DNA of 64,000 nt from contig JBCAQO010000002.1 in the NCBI GenBank assembly GCA_039111635.1, forward strand, positions 3,348,001 to 3,412,000. The letters run 5' to 3'. The notes under the pieces were generated by a model. It was not told the DNA's origin, made no database searches, and saw only the letters and a program-made list of their open reading frames with translations. This stretch comes from Heterobasidion occidentale (taxonomy: Eukaryota > Basidiomycota > Agaricomycetes > Russulales > Bondarzewiaceae). Position 1 is the first letter of the stretch. Each line of letters begins with the position of its first letter. Shown piece after piece: positions 46,640 to 58,572 of the stretch. The position numbers and the translations under genes are program-made.

Positions 46640-49142
46640 ATGAGCGCGACGTCAACTCATCCAGCAGTGCCGACCAGCCTCATCAACACGACCGAAGATG
46701 CAGCTGCTTTGTCATTCAACATTTCATTTAGTCTCAATCTTGGCTCTCTCCTGCACGTTCCCTCTCGCCTGTTCGCTCGCATGCGAAGATTAGACGACAT
46801 CTTCGGTATGCATTCAGAGATAGACTCTGCGAATTCGCTAGGCGCTTCAAGTGAAGGAACGTCCCTCATGCGCAGGATGCGTGGAGAACGTCCGCCCCCA
46901 CCGGGAGGTCTCACACCTCTGCCAGGGCCTTGGGCTTTCTTTGCGTCTGGATATGCGGTAGCATTGTTTGCAATGGTGAGCACCACGGTAAGATACACAC
47001 TTCAGCACGTTAAATACGCGATACAGGCTCTGCTTTTGAACCGCATACAACACATCGTTGTTCCATCCCGACGTTCATTTCCTTACCGTCTGCCCTTCAG
47101 CACCGCTCGCCGTAACCGACTGTCTTTCCTGCGACTCGCATACTCCCTGTTCTTCCCCATAGACCTATCGTCCACATTCTCGAGGACGATGTTTCGAATC
47201 CCGACGTTGTATTTTTTGTCCAAAGCATTCGCAGTCTGGTTTGTGATCCTCTTACAAACGTCGGGGACTTTTCCCTCTTCACAGTGGGCGTGGCTACAGA
47301 CTATAGACGCTTGGGCTGCGCATAAGAAAATGGAAGATGTGTGTTGGTCTACCTTCGGAGCTGTATGTGGAGCTCTTACTATTGGAGCACTCACGCGTGG
47401 TCTTGAAGGCCTTGGGGCGACCAACACTTCACCGTTCAACTTGGTAATGTTTTCTACGTATATCCTTCTCAGTGCATGATTCGGGAACTAACGGCTTTGA
47501 TACAGTTTGGCTATGCATTCCTTCTTCACCTCTACTCGTCTCCCATAACACATTCACTTAAACTTGAAGGGCTACCGTCACGCCCTGATATGCACGTTGT
47601 CATCATCATTATGATGCCTCTGCTACAGGTTCGCAGGTGATGTTTCCTCAATCATGGTTCTTGACTTAGGCATGCACAGCTCTTCATGATCCATCTTATG
47701 GGTATCAAGCAATCCTGGTCTAACCAACGGCTCATTCCGACCACCATCTGCTCCCTGCTGACGCTCGTCCATTTTCACTCTGTCTTATGGTTTTCTCCTG
47801 CTTCGTACCCACTGCTGAACTACATGTCTTGTCTGTTCGAATCTCTTCTCGTTCTAGTGACTCTGTTGGCGCTTGTGCTCAACGCGCTCACGCAGCTGCT
47901 GCTCGAGGGTACCGTGACAAGACCAGTCTTTGGACACGCTGCCACGCTGATGCCCAAATGGGACGAAGACTTTTCAATCGTCCTGCTACGCTTAGGTACA
48001 GCGAGCCTCGAGGCAACCAGCGTTGCCGGCCTAGGAAATGAACTCAGCGGAGTGCCTATATCATCCTCTGCGGATATCGACGCCAAATCCGACCCTGTGT
48101 ACGGCGAAGTCGAAATGAGCCGTGCTGCAGGGGTCATGTCCGTCTCGCATGGCACAGAGGGACGCGGAAAGCAACGGCGCAAGAAGGATGGGTTCGCGAA
48201 CGAGATTCGCGGAGTCAAGGTCGGGTCCAGGCAGAAAGATCCATGGGTTGACTATACGTGGATGAGGGAGCTAGCGAAGTTTGGAGACGGATTGAGGAAG
48301 GTTGCAGTGGGATTTTGGAGGTTGCTTTGGGGCTTCGTCCGTGGACGACCGGTCCATTCACGCCGCCAACATCCTGCTCCACGTGAGACTCGCGGCGTTT
48401 CTCCGATGAGGGAGCAAGCAGAGGGGCTGGATGACGTAGGGGTTTACGAGCGATTCTTGATGGGCGATCCGGTCACCGATGACGATGAGGACGACTTCCA
48501 TCCGGCAGGGTTGCCAAACCTCGAGAATGATGACTCTGATGTGGAGGTGACTGACGATGGGGAGTCGAGTCCAGATCAAGACAATGAAACCGCTGGGCTC
48601 TACGCAGATTTATCTGCTAGCGCGACTACTTCAGCGACAGCTCCGCTCCTTCTTGCGCATATGACAGACGCCTCGAGTTTGCCACTTACTCGGCGAAGGT
48701 ACAAAACGTTGCTCACTGGGCAGCAGCGTGCGGAGACTAGTAGAGTGGGTGGTTCGTGGGATGAGTTCGTGAGCGACCGGAGAACTATAGCGGCCGCGGA
48801 GAAGAGCCATCGAGGTGACGGTGGATCGGATAGCGAGAGCAGGAGAAACTGTGTCATCTGCACGGTTGAGGAGAGGCAAATCATCTGCTGGCCGTGTCGG
48901 TGAGTAGTCCAAAATTTGTTACCGGTATCATCCGACTGACATGTTTCCTTTTCGGTTTTCATAAGATGTTTAGCTTTGTGCGATGACTGTCGGGAGAATC
49001 TGGCGTCGCGTTTTGCGGCGTCGAAGCATACCTGTCCTTGCTGTCGTCAGCCGTGCGTCTGTTCACCCTGCACTACTATGTTTACGTTTATTAACATCTT
49101 TGCTACAGAGTGGAAGGCTTTTCGAAGATATACATTCCTTGA
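46640..49142 (+). CDS. Multipass membrane RING E3 ubiquitin ligase, Asi1/Asi3-like
   Basis: Six exons, 46640-46975, 47027-47443, 47506-47628, 47680-48899, 48966-49052 and 49109-49142, join in phase to 738 aa. An N-terminal half with Asn-glycosylation-like sequons (INTTED, FNIS) is followed by several hydrophobic segments (AFFASGYAVALFAM; FAVWFVILLQTSGTF; FGYAFLLHLYSS; VVIIIMMPLLQLFMIH; LVTLLALVLNALTQLLL). A long, acidic, Ser-rich cytosolic or nuclear linker follows. The C-terminal RING has NCVICTVEERQIICWPCR, then CLALCDDCRENL and TCPCCRQPVEGFSKIYIP. The RING ending VEGFSKIYIP at the very C-terminus is the pattern I associate with yeast Asi1/Asi3, inner-nuclear-membrane ligases that degrade misplaced membrane proteins and latent transcription factors. 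Assignment is by architecture, not alignment. Confidence 0.78.
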
Positions 49143-51320
49143 AACACGGAGTACATCGGAATCTCTAAATCGCGATCGAGGGAATCGACAAATACTTAGT
49201 TAAAATGTGTACGTCTACTGTTTTGTTCCGCTAACTATTATGGAAGGAAATATTATTGTGTGGTGGATTCTCTTCGCGGGGGCCTTTCTTCAAGTCTAAG
49301 CCATCACAAGCCAGACAGAAAGTGTGTAAGACAATGCGTTTGGCTCACGGCTGTCATCGGTCATGAGCCTCATCCTTGCTGAATTACGGGCCGTTCACGA
49401 TGCTATGACTGTTGGCAAAGTTTTAATGGACCCGTTCTTCTCCGCGTCCACTGTGTTACTGCTGCGACTATGTTGAAACATCTTGATCATCACTGCCGCT
49501 GGACCATGCCTTCAGGGTTTCGCGGAGCCTGTAAGTTGATCCAGTGCAACTTGCAAACTTTGTGAACGAGATGAGCGGAGGTCAGCATCCACCTCGCGCT
49601 CTACCTATGTTCCTCGGTCAATCCGAAATACCGGCATCCGAGAACTCAGTACTCAAAGTCCGCGCTATCTCGGGATCGGTTGGGAGATCTCGGAGTAGCG
49701 CTGCAACATTGAGATGGGGTAGATCACCAAGGTAGACTACATAGAGATGATATTTACTTCGGATTTCGGATTTCTGACCTCATGCATGATGTATAAAGCG
49801 TATTCCGTCACTCCTTTGCCCTGGAGTGCTCGGAGACTTGTGATGCAAGAATGGATCAAGGGATCTACAAGCCCTTCCCGAACCGACAGTGAACCGACCT
49901 CCTCGTAAAACTTCGTGCAGTGTGAAGTGGAGACGCTCAGTATGTATCATAGGCGCAGCTAGATATTGGGCTCGTTTGCCACCACGGACCACAGAAGACC
50001 CGGGTCGAGGTTCTTGTGCTATTTTTCGAGAGGCCACTGGAAGAAAACGGCGGCAAGGTTATTCGGCCGACTTGCATTCCGGTTTCCTCCTAAGACCAAA
50101 AAACTTGTTCTCTCTGACTGAGGCTCGGTGGTGATGCTTATGGGTTCATAGCATCGCACTGACATTGTCCGAAGGATGGCCGATAGGTCATGGGGGGCTC
50201 AGATATTTCAGCTTCAAAGTGGGGTATATGGCTGGGGATGAAATAATGACATATTGCTGATGACACACAATGGTGAGCTCTGTCCAAGTGCCAGAAAGCG
50301 CCCCGAGAAGATTGGTTATCTACCGAAAATTGTCAATGTCCAGTCTCCGAATCGCGAGTACCTCTCAAGTCCTAGGAGTGGCTGCTCTGCGTCCGATGCG
50401 CACGGATGCCTTTCAGGAGGTGGGGTAGTAGATCAGAGTTAGCACCGTTATGAATCTGATCTAGAATCTCGATGTGCATGTCAGAATCGACGCAGGATCT
50501 GCCCAAGTTGAGAGGAAATTGGGCGTAGAACGTCACTGCTACCTGTCATGAAGACGGTATGTCAGCAGATGTTTCTCGATGTGCATTTTCTATCAAAGTT
50601 CTAGTCAGATGAAGAGACCGGCGGGGACAAGGTTTGTAGCCGCATTCAGTCTGGACTAAATGATAGAAGGTTTGCCTTGACAAAATTTTCAAAGCGCCAC
50701 GGGGAGAGGTTCTAGTCTCCTTTGTGGTATCGACCAACTTCCGAAACAGCATTTAGATGAATGAGCGACAGATCTGAGCAAGATATACCACGTACCAGAG
50801 ATCTTAGCGTTGAGCGTAATGACAATTGGAAAATGCGACGATCCCCATTTATTTAATGATCGTCGTGGTCTAGTTTCCCATATCATCCAATGCTGCACCA
50901 GAGTGCAATGAATAGGCAAAGTCAGTCATTACACTCTTATACGACGATCGACTGATGCGCATCACAAGCAGCTATGGAAGGGGTGCAATCAAATAGAAAT
51001 ACGATCCGCATGTCGTCCTGTAATGAATCAACGTGGTCAGTCAAGTGAGTGCATATTAGCGTTTTTGTACTTCAATCAGCGTTCCAAGTTTCAGGCGAGG
51101 CCCTGGTGTCTATTGGTATGAGATATGAAGAAAATAGTGGCGCTTTGCAATGGGCATACAGACCTCGACCCAGTCAATCGAGTGGGAAAACCAAGACAAG
51201 TTACCAAAGCAAGTGCCAAAACGTGTCCCAGAGAGGACACCGGGTACCCCGTGCTAGAACGCGAAAAAAATTGCAGGCCCCCGTGCACCCCCGTATCCCG
51301 CAACTCGCTTATCCCATCCC
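49143..51320. other. Intergenic, no gene seen (about 2.2 kb)
   Basis: Scattered short frames on both strands without domains, coherent splice pairs or repeats. The right end should hold the promoter of the AT-hook gene. Confidence 0.4.
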
Positions 51321-52699
51321 ATGGCGAGCACGAGCACAGCAAGTGTGCCAGTCTCCACCCCGCAACCCATAGCAAGCGGCAGCGGCAACGGTCAACAGAA
51401 CCTCACCGTGGGGGGATCGAAGCTATCCCAGCTACAGCAGCAGCAGCACAGCAGCAGCAGCAGGCGCCGCTCGTCGCACAGGGCGATTGGACGAAGAACT
51501 TGGTCCACTTGGCGAAGACGGCAGAACTGAAGTGCGTCCCCCTCTCCTGCTTCCCATTTTTCCCCATCTTGTTCCATTTCTCTCTGCGGCGTCGTTCGGG
51601 CACATTGTCTCAATCTGGCGGTCATACGAGCACCGATTATCGACCAGCATGGGCCGATGCCCTGCTGATGCTGCGCACCTCCGAGGGACGTCTAGCTAAA
51701 CCTCCTCTCTGTTCCGTTCTATTCAGAAAACATGCGCTAAGCTTACAGCTCGCAACCGCACATGCCCTGTCCGCACACGCGACTCTCGACCAGAAGCTGC
51801 AGGCGATTCAGGACATCAAAGAACAGAAGAACAAGTGAGTGCGTGCGACATCGCCCTCTGCGGCAGCTGTGCGGGCAGCTTTCTTGCTCTTCGGCCTGCA
51901 CTGACATGTGAATGCTCATTCCCGCGGCGAAGATTAGAGAGCGAGCGCGAACGGTTACTGAAATGTCTTCGAGAGGTACGTTAATCGCGTTCGATTCAAG
52001 GAACTATGGGTGTTGCGTTCGGTGTGCATGTACTGACGTGGAAATCTGCGCAGGTCAACGAGGATCGTGATAAGGCGAGTCGAAGCGCGCACCAGGATTG
52101 TCGTGATCCGAAACTGACCATGCAGCATCCCAGGCGGACATGATGGAGGCCCAGATCAACAGCGAGTACGTCCTACAACTGTCCTACACTGACGCGCGAT
52201 CTGGAAACCTGTCAAATACTGATGCCACCCTTGACGCGCAGATGCACAGAACTGCGGAACCGCATCCAGCAGATCACGGACGGCGAGTACGCGATCGCGA
52301 AGCGGGACGTCGACGCGCTGCGCGGTGAACTGGGACAGCCGCCACTCCCAAGTCTCCAAGCCACGCTCGAGAGAAATCTGCGCAGTGTCCCTTGCTGCTT
52401 CTTCGCCTGCCTCCCACGCCTTCCTCGGGTCTCTCAAAATATCCCCCGCTTTTTTCGCTTGACGTGCCTTGGCGAACGCTGACCGGTCCGGTAGGTACCT
52501 CGCCGAGCGCCGCATGAGCTCTGAGCTTGGGCAGAAGCGCCCTGCAGACGAGATGCTGCTCGGTGGAGGCGGCGACATACAGCCCACGCCTGGCAAGCGC
52601 CCGCGCGGGCGCCCACGGGGCAGCAAAAATCGGAGTGCAGCAGTACGTGTAGGCACGACGCCTGCGCCGGGCGCGCCAGGGGACGCGTCTGCGAAGTGA
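51321..52699 (+). CDS. Coiled-coil protein with C-terminal AT-hook, function unknown
   Basis: Starts MASTSTASVPVSTPQP. Exon 1 (51321-51390) appears to splice with a non-standard GTCAAC donor to 51438, where the acceptor lies in a CAG repeat; this gives an Ala/Gln run before APLVAQGDWTKNLVHLAKTAE. Later short exons give KKHALSLQLATAHALSAHAT, QKLQAIQDIKEQKN, LESERERLLKCLREVNEDRD, a segment with CTELRNRIQQITDG, and YLAERRMSSELGQKRPADE. The middle is strongly predicted to form a coiled coil. The C-terminus contains GKRPRGRPRGSKNR, an AT-hook that binds the minor groove of AT-rich DNA. A nuclear, DNA-linked role is inferred. Exon ends around 52,330-52,500 are approximate. The exon-1 donor is the weakest part of the model. 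Confidence 0.6.
51432..51460. repeat. CAG repeat spanning a splice acceptor
   Basis: Runs of CAG (interrupted by one CAC) cover the 3' end of intron 1 and the start of exon 2 of the AT-hook gene. Each CAG is a possible acceptor, three bases apart. Confidence 0.7.
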
Positions 52700-55557
52700 G
52701 CGGAGACAGTTGCGTTTTTTGTTGTTGTAAGGTCGGGAGTCGGGAGGGCGCGTCCCGGTGTTGTAAGATCTGGCGTGCGGGGGCGGTCGCGAGAAGCAAT
52801 GCGAAGCAAGTAGCAGGGAAGCGAAGGGGGAAGGGAGGCGGCGTTTGCACCGGGATCGCCGGTGGGACGGTGCGCAGATGAACGTCGTTTGGGGTCGGAA
52901 TGGAATGTGGGTGTCGGAATGGAAGAGGTGGCGGGTTGCCTATACTCGCTATCAGGTTTCTTTTTGGTCTTGACGTGCATGATATCCCGCGACGGGTGGT
53001 CGATGTACTGTGCATGCGCTGTATGTGATGTGAATGCTAGTACTTATGACGTCCTGTACGTGCATTTATAGGTTGAGGACGAGCAGAAAGGGACCACCAA
53101 TGTGGTATCTGCACCGCCACTAAGACCAAGACTTCTGCGAGTATCTGATAAGATCCTTATGTACAAGCTTCCTGTCGTCGCGTTACAGACGTCAATGCGG
53201 CCTGGAGTGTTTCGCCGAAAGCACCGAGGAGCGGTCCTGAATTTTCACGATTAATGACAAGGGACATTGCAAGCGACGGCAGCCAACAAACGGCCATTCG
53301 ACGGCGAGATCCATGTTGCAAGATCGATGCGACACGGAATTATTCCGCAGAGTTCGACGTGTCGTCTAGCAAAGTGCTATTGTCATCCACATCCGCTGGG
53401 GGCCAGCTCTACTCAAGATCGAAGAGGATCGATCATCCTGGAATACTGTGGTAACTCGCTGACCGATCTTGTTCTGACCGATCCTGCGCCTGACTAACGG
53501 TTATCAAGGACCGCGCGGGGAGGCGACGTGTTCAGCTCCGTCTGAGCTGCTGTGAGTCAGGCAGAGTCAAGCCATTTTGATGTCTGAATGATCATTTAAT
53601 TTAACAGCATCGGGGCGAGATTGACTGCGGGGAGATATGACACGACACCCATGGGTGGCACGTTGGCAGGTGATGCTCTCTGATGTTGGGTTCTAAGAAG
53701 CGATCTAGGCGCCCGGATGATTCCCCAGAGCGCAGAAGAGCTCTCTCGCGACTTCGTATTCGCGTCCTGTCTACTCACGATGACAGGGAGGTGTGGCGAG
53801 TCAGACAACACGTCAGCGAGAAGGAAGTAAATAGTACAAAAGGCGGATGCTGAAAGATGCTGAAGCGAGAGATCAGGCCGCTAAGCGAGATCGGCGCCGC
53901 GCGATACATCATACAGGTCGACGTCGACGTCAGATTCTCATGGTCGCCCCGAGTGATCATCTCCGCATCGCGAGAGTATCGCGCGTCGCGTCGTGTCACT
54001 CGGCGGGCCCATCATTCCATTGTCTCTCGGGTACCACGCGAGCCGAGCCCCATTGTTCACCTACTTTCGGAGGGTGCTTCTGAGCGGATCTACCCCTTGC
54101 GTCTATCTCAGAGCTCTGGGAGACAGTCATAAATTGAAGGTCACAAAGCAAAAGCGAAAGCTTTAATGCGATCTAGAAGAGAAGCCAGGGAAGTGCGATA
54201 TCTGCGGTGGCGGGGGCGATGCGGGGTGTGTATTTCCATCGTGGGTCACGATACATGCACCCTTGGCGCGATATCGGAGCTGGGCCTAGCAGGGCACACG
54301 GCGGGCGCCTAGCTGAAGTAAATAGTTCACAGCGCCACAGATTCATAGGAGGGCGCGCTCGGGTAGGAGCGTCGAATGAGCGCCGCGAGCGCCTCAGGGC
54401 CACCTAGTAGTATATTCCGAGGCGGTGTACGGTGATACGTTGTGATACGATCCTGCGCTTTCACGGGCGCTGCAACTGGTCAAGTCATGGTGCGATTTGG
54501 ACATTGTCGCCCGGCGCAGGATGATGAGCGCGCCGGAACTCGTCACCAGGGGAGCACATCTATTTGTGCGACTAATGCGGCAACAAATGTGAATAATAAT
54601 CACGACCGATAGGACATCAGTACAGTTGTGGTATTGGTAGCTATCAAATCAATAGTGATCGCGCCTGAAAAGGAAGTCAGGTGAAAGGAGAGCGCCATAG
54701 CCAAGCGGCGAGCGGGCGGCTTGTGGGCAGTGACGGGGAGGCTTGGGGCCGCTTGGGGCTTGGAAATCGGATTTGAACTGATTTCGGTGGATTGGGCTCC
54801 GAGGACTGGCGCCACTCGGGGGACTGAGCTTGGAATATTCGTACGCCATGTCTGGTGATCGGAAGCGCGGCCGGGGAGGACGCATGCCGCGAGAAGGACG
54901 GTGCGAGGCGTCTCGCCTGGCATGGATTCGATTCCATGGAATCCTGGAACGCGCAGGCGGCACGTCGTTTGCGCTGCATGGATCTCGGAGAGGAGCCGTG
55001 TCGAGACGAGGAAGCGCGCGGGCGTGGAAGTGGCACTGGGAATTCCTATTCGGTGCACGCGGCACGGCAGTGGCGTGGCGTGGCGTGGCGACGTCGGTTG
55101 GCTGCCTTGTTCGTTATCGATGGAGGAGCTTGCGGCGTTGAAAGCGGCTGCGGGTTGTGGCCGAGTGTGCGCACTGCGAGTGGGTGAGGTCGGGGGTGAG
55201 TCAGTGGGGGGGAGAGGATGCCGAGGACGGCCGGGGAGCCGCGGGGGACGAGAGCCCGATGGGCCGAAGTGTTGCGCGTCAGAGAGAGGGTGGAGAGGGA
55301 AGATCAAGCCGGCGGGAATCGTAATGCCATCGCTGGCTGAGGTAAGCGGGGGTTGCCTTCGCGAGCCGTGTTCGGGGCGCGCACAGTCAGACGCGAGCCA
55401 ACCCACCGCTCGACACGCCCTGACAAATCGGCACATACTCTCTCCTCCCGTCCGAGCACAGTCATGCCCCGTCAGCTCTATATATATGTCGCCCCAACGC
55501 CTCTGCATTTCCCCGTCGCCTCACACCACCCTCCCTCCGCCACTCCGCCTCTCAACA
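52700..55557. other. Intergenic (about 2.9 kb), no clear gene
   Basis: Holds the 3' flank of the AT-hook gene and a long upstream region of the cyclin gene. A 302-codon minus-strand open frame (54600-55508) is GC-driven and has no domain. A short TGGCG-type tandem (about 55070-55092) is present. Confidence 0.4.
55479..55486 (+). promoter_or_regulatory. TATA box of the cyclin gene
   Basis: TATATATA about 75 bases upstream of the cyclin ATG at 55558, a typical core-promoter position; a pyrimidine-rich leader follows. Confidence 0.6.
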
Positions 55558-56757
55558 ATGTCCTCCCCTCGAGTACACAAAGCAAGTCTCGTCGATCCCT
55601 CCTTCCACTCCCCTGCTCTCCTCGAGCTCGTCGATCTCAAGCTCGGCCGCGCCGTAGTTGGTGAGTACCAACCCTCTCTGCCACCATCTTTCGAATCTAA
55701 TCTCATCTCGATCCTCAGAATACCTCATCGACACTGTCGTCGAGACAGTCGACTACGCCTTGGGCCGCCCATCCCACTCGGGCCGCGGGCGCTCTTTGTC
55801 TAGGCACTCCGAGGGCTCCGCATTTGCCACCTGCGTGCGCAATGTGCTCGAGCGCGCAGAGGTGGAAATCCCCGTCGTCCTTGCCGCACTTGCCTACCTC
55901 GACCGCGCCAAGCCACATCTCCACATCGCCCTCGAAGAATGGGCCAACGAACGTGTCTTCCTTGGCGCGCTCATTGTGGCTAGCAAGGTACGCCACATTC
56001 TGCATCTCTCCTTTCGCTCGTGTTTCTTACTTTTGTCCCGTCTTATCAGTACCTTAACGACTCCTCCCTGAAAAACGTACACTGGGCAGTCTGCACCGGT
56101 GTCTTCGGCAAGCGTGACATCGGACGTATCGAGCGGGAGTTCCTCGACGTCCTCGATTTTGAACTCGGCCTATCTGAGGCGGACATCCTTGCACACCACG
56201 ACGCCATCATGTCTGTCGTCTCCCCTGTCCACCGCAACGCACGCCATCACGCCTTCCCAACTCTTGATCTCCCCACCTCCATCCCGGCCTCGCCGAGCCC
56301 CACAGCCACCTCTACCGCCGCATCCTTCTCCCCGCGTACCCCGCTCACGCTCGTCGAGCCTGCACACATTCCTGCCAAGGTCAAGGCCCTCGTCGCCGAG
56401 TCATCTCCGGCGTACCCGGGCTACCCACCCAAACTTCCATCACCACCGGCTCCCGCCGCGCATCCCGAGGACCATGCGGAATCGCATGACTCGTATCATC
56501 CAGCAAAGCGTGCGCGCACATCCTCCACGATGCGTCTGCTGCGCTCGTTTCCCCTCCCACGCCCGCTCTCGCTCTCGCTCCTCCATCCTGCGCATCACTC
56601 TGTCTCCCACCATCAGCACGATTCGGATGTCCAGATGCAGCCACAACCGCAGTTGCCTTCGCAGTACGACTACCCTACTGCGTCACACCCGCGGTGTCAG
56701 GCGCAACCTGTCATCCCACCTCTCCACGCGCAGCAGACGACACGCGTGTGCGTCTAG
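55558..56757 (+). CDS. Pho85-type cyclin (Pcl/Pho80 family)
   Basis: Regulatory subunit for a Pho85/CDK5-like kinase; Pcl1/Pcl2-type members act at G1 and in polarised growth. Three exons, 55558-55660, 55719-55987 and 56050-56757, give 359 aa. The cyclin box spans about residues 35-180: EYLIDTVVETVDYALGR, then FATCVRNVLERAEVEIPVVL, AALAYLDRAKPHL, ERVFLGALIVASKYLND, then NVHWAVCTGVFGKRDIGRIE and EREFLDVLDFELGLSEADIL. The Lys and Glu typical of kinase contact are in VASK and REFLDVLDF. The C-terminal half is Pro/Ser/His-rich and probably disordered, with PAKRARTSS as a possible nuclear signal. Which Pcl subgroup it belongs to cannot be settled by eye. Confidence 0.87.
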
Positions 56758-57568
56758 ATCTCGCCCGCACTTCCTCGTTCCTCCTGCATTTTTCCAGTTC
56801 CTTCACTTCTGTTTTCGGCTTCCTCGCATCGCTTACACATGATCTCTCCCTTCGTTTCGTTCTCATTTTTCCCTCTTATCTCTCGCAACACTCACGCTCG
56901 CGGCACACTATTTTTATCGCGACTCGATTCGAGACTCCCAACCCAATCTGATCTTCGCATTTGCACATATCGTTGTTTTCTATCGGCTACAGCTACCTAC
57001 ATTACTTGTAAGACCTGCCCCCTCGTTCTTTGTGTTGTCACAACAGCATCATTTCTCTTCTTCGCTACCTCTGGCAATGAATTACCGCCGATCCCTGCAG
57101 TCTGATTTGACTCGTCCAATCCCATCTCGCAATCCCACTTACTCAACGCATGGTTATCGCACCGTACTATACGCTACTCTAACTCATTGGTTATCGCGCC
57201 GCAATCGTAATGGTGGTGCTAAAATCGAGTGACGCCTTATTCATCAATGGACGTATGACGGAGGACGGACGGCTTGCTTTGAAAGAACTGCGCGCACGTC
57301 GAGGGGCTTTTAGTGCCGGTGTGCCGTGCCGACGCAAGCGACAATGACTGGCTCCGGGGAATGGGGCGCTTGTCAACTCAACACGTCCCTGTCAGCCCGC
57401 GTGACTCATGCTGGGTGAGCGGCACGTGAGTGGCTAAGGGGTGACATCGTGACCTGTCGTGACCTGGAAGCGTAAGCGGTCTTACCAGTGCTGCCAGTAG
57501 GCGCCCGCTGTCAGCCTTACTGCCTCTCCTCACTTGAGTTACTCTCCTCCCGCCACCATACAAAAAAA
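56758..57568. other. Intergenic, tandem gene spacer
   Basis: The 3' flank of the cyclin gene and 5' flank of NAA20. Mostly T-rich after the cyclin stop; no gene or RNA recognised. Confidence 0.45.
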
Positions 57569-58572
57569 ATGAGCGTCTTGCGTCCTTTCCGTGCGACTGA
57601 CATGTTCAAATTCAACAACGTGTGAGTCACTGTCTACCTGTCTATCACCTCGCAACACAGGTGTGCCCGCCGCTGACGCACGCGCACGCAGGAACCTGGA
57701 CATATGGACGGAAACTGTGTGTTCCTCTCTCCCACCTGCAAATTCTTCCATTCTGTCGTTCTGTTGACCCGCGCGCTGGATGCTCTGTGCGTAGTACGGG
57801 GTACCGTTTTACCTGACCTATCTCGGGCGCTGGCCGGATTTGTGCTGCGTGCAGACGGCCCCGAGCGGGCGCCTCATGGGATACGGTGCGTGACGGACCC
57901 ACCCTTTCGCCGCGCACCCACCCACCTACCACACGCACCTGTCTGACCCACACTCCCCTTCTTTTCCCGCCTCCTATCAACCCTGCCTGCTCTTCTCCAC
58001 ACAATCGGCACCCGTCGACCCTATTGAATTCCTGTTCGGCCCACCGATGTCGGGGACAACATAAATCGGACTAGTGATCGGCAAAGCCGAGGGTTCTCAG
58101 ACGGAGCACCACGGGCACGTCACGGCACTGACCGTCGCGCCCGAGTATCGCCGGCTTGCGCTCGCGCGCAAGATGACGCAGCTGCTCGAGAGCGTGTCGG
58201 ACGAGACGTACGGCGGCTTCTTCGTTGACTTGTACGTACGCTGCGCGAACGCGGTCGCGATCGGGATGTACGAGGGGCTCGGGTACAGCGTGTATCGCCG
58301 CGTGAGGGAGTATTACGGGAGTCTGGGGCTGGGAGTCGCCGGGAAGGACGAGGAGGATGCGTTTGGTGCGTTGAATCCTTCTTTCTCTGTCGATGTTGTA
58401 TCGTTGGTCTGGACCGTGTTTCCGTTTATGTTTTCATTCTATTTCTGGATGTCTATCTTTGGATGCTCATCGTGTTGTAGATATGCGAAAACCGCTCTCG
58501 CGTGACCCGATGCGTCGCTCGGTGCGCGCCAATGGGCGGGACATGTTCGTCAGCGCGCACGATGTGTCATGA
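57569..58572 (+). CDS. NAA20: NatB N-terminal acetyltransferase catalytic subunit Naa20
   Basis: Transfers acetyl from acetyl-CoA to nascent proteins starting Met-Asp, Met-Glu, Met-Asn or Met-Gln, together with the auxiliary subunit Naa25 at the ribosome. Five exons, 57569-57621, 57692-57716, 57795-57885, 58075-58365 and 58481-58572, give 183 aa. The N-terminus MSVLRPFRATDMFKFNNVNL followed by DIWTETYGVPFYLTYLGRWP is the family signature. The GNAT acetyl-CoA loop is VAPEYRRLALARKM (Q/R-x-x-G/A type; here R-R-L-A-L-A). GGFFVDLYVRCANAVAIGMY and GLGYSVYRRVREYY complete the fold, and the tail reads DAFDMRKPLSRDP. All junctions are in phase. The ATG follows an A-rich leader (CAAAAAAAATGAG). Confidence 0.94.

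Noticed and set aside
54600..55508. 302-codon minus-strand open frame upstream of the cyclin gene
   Set aside because: GC-driven, Pro/Arg/Ser-rich without a domain, overlaps the cyclin promoter and equally long frames on the other strand.
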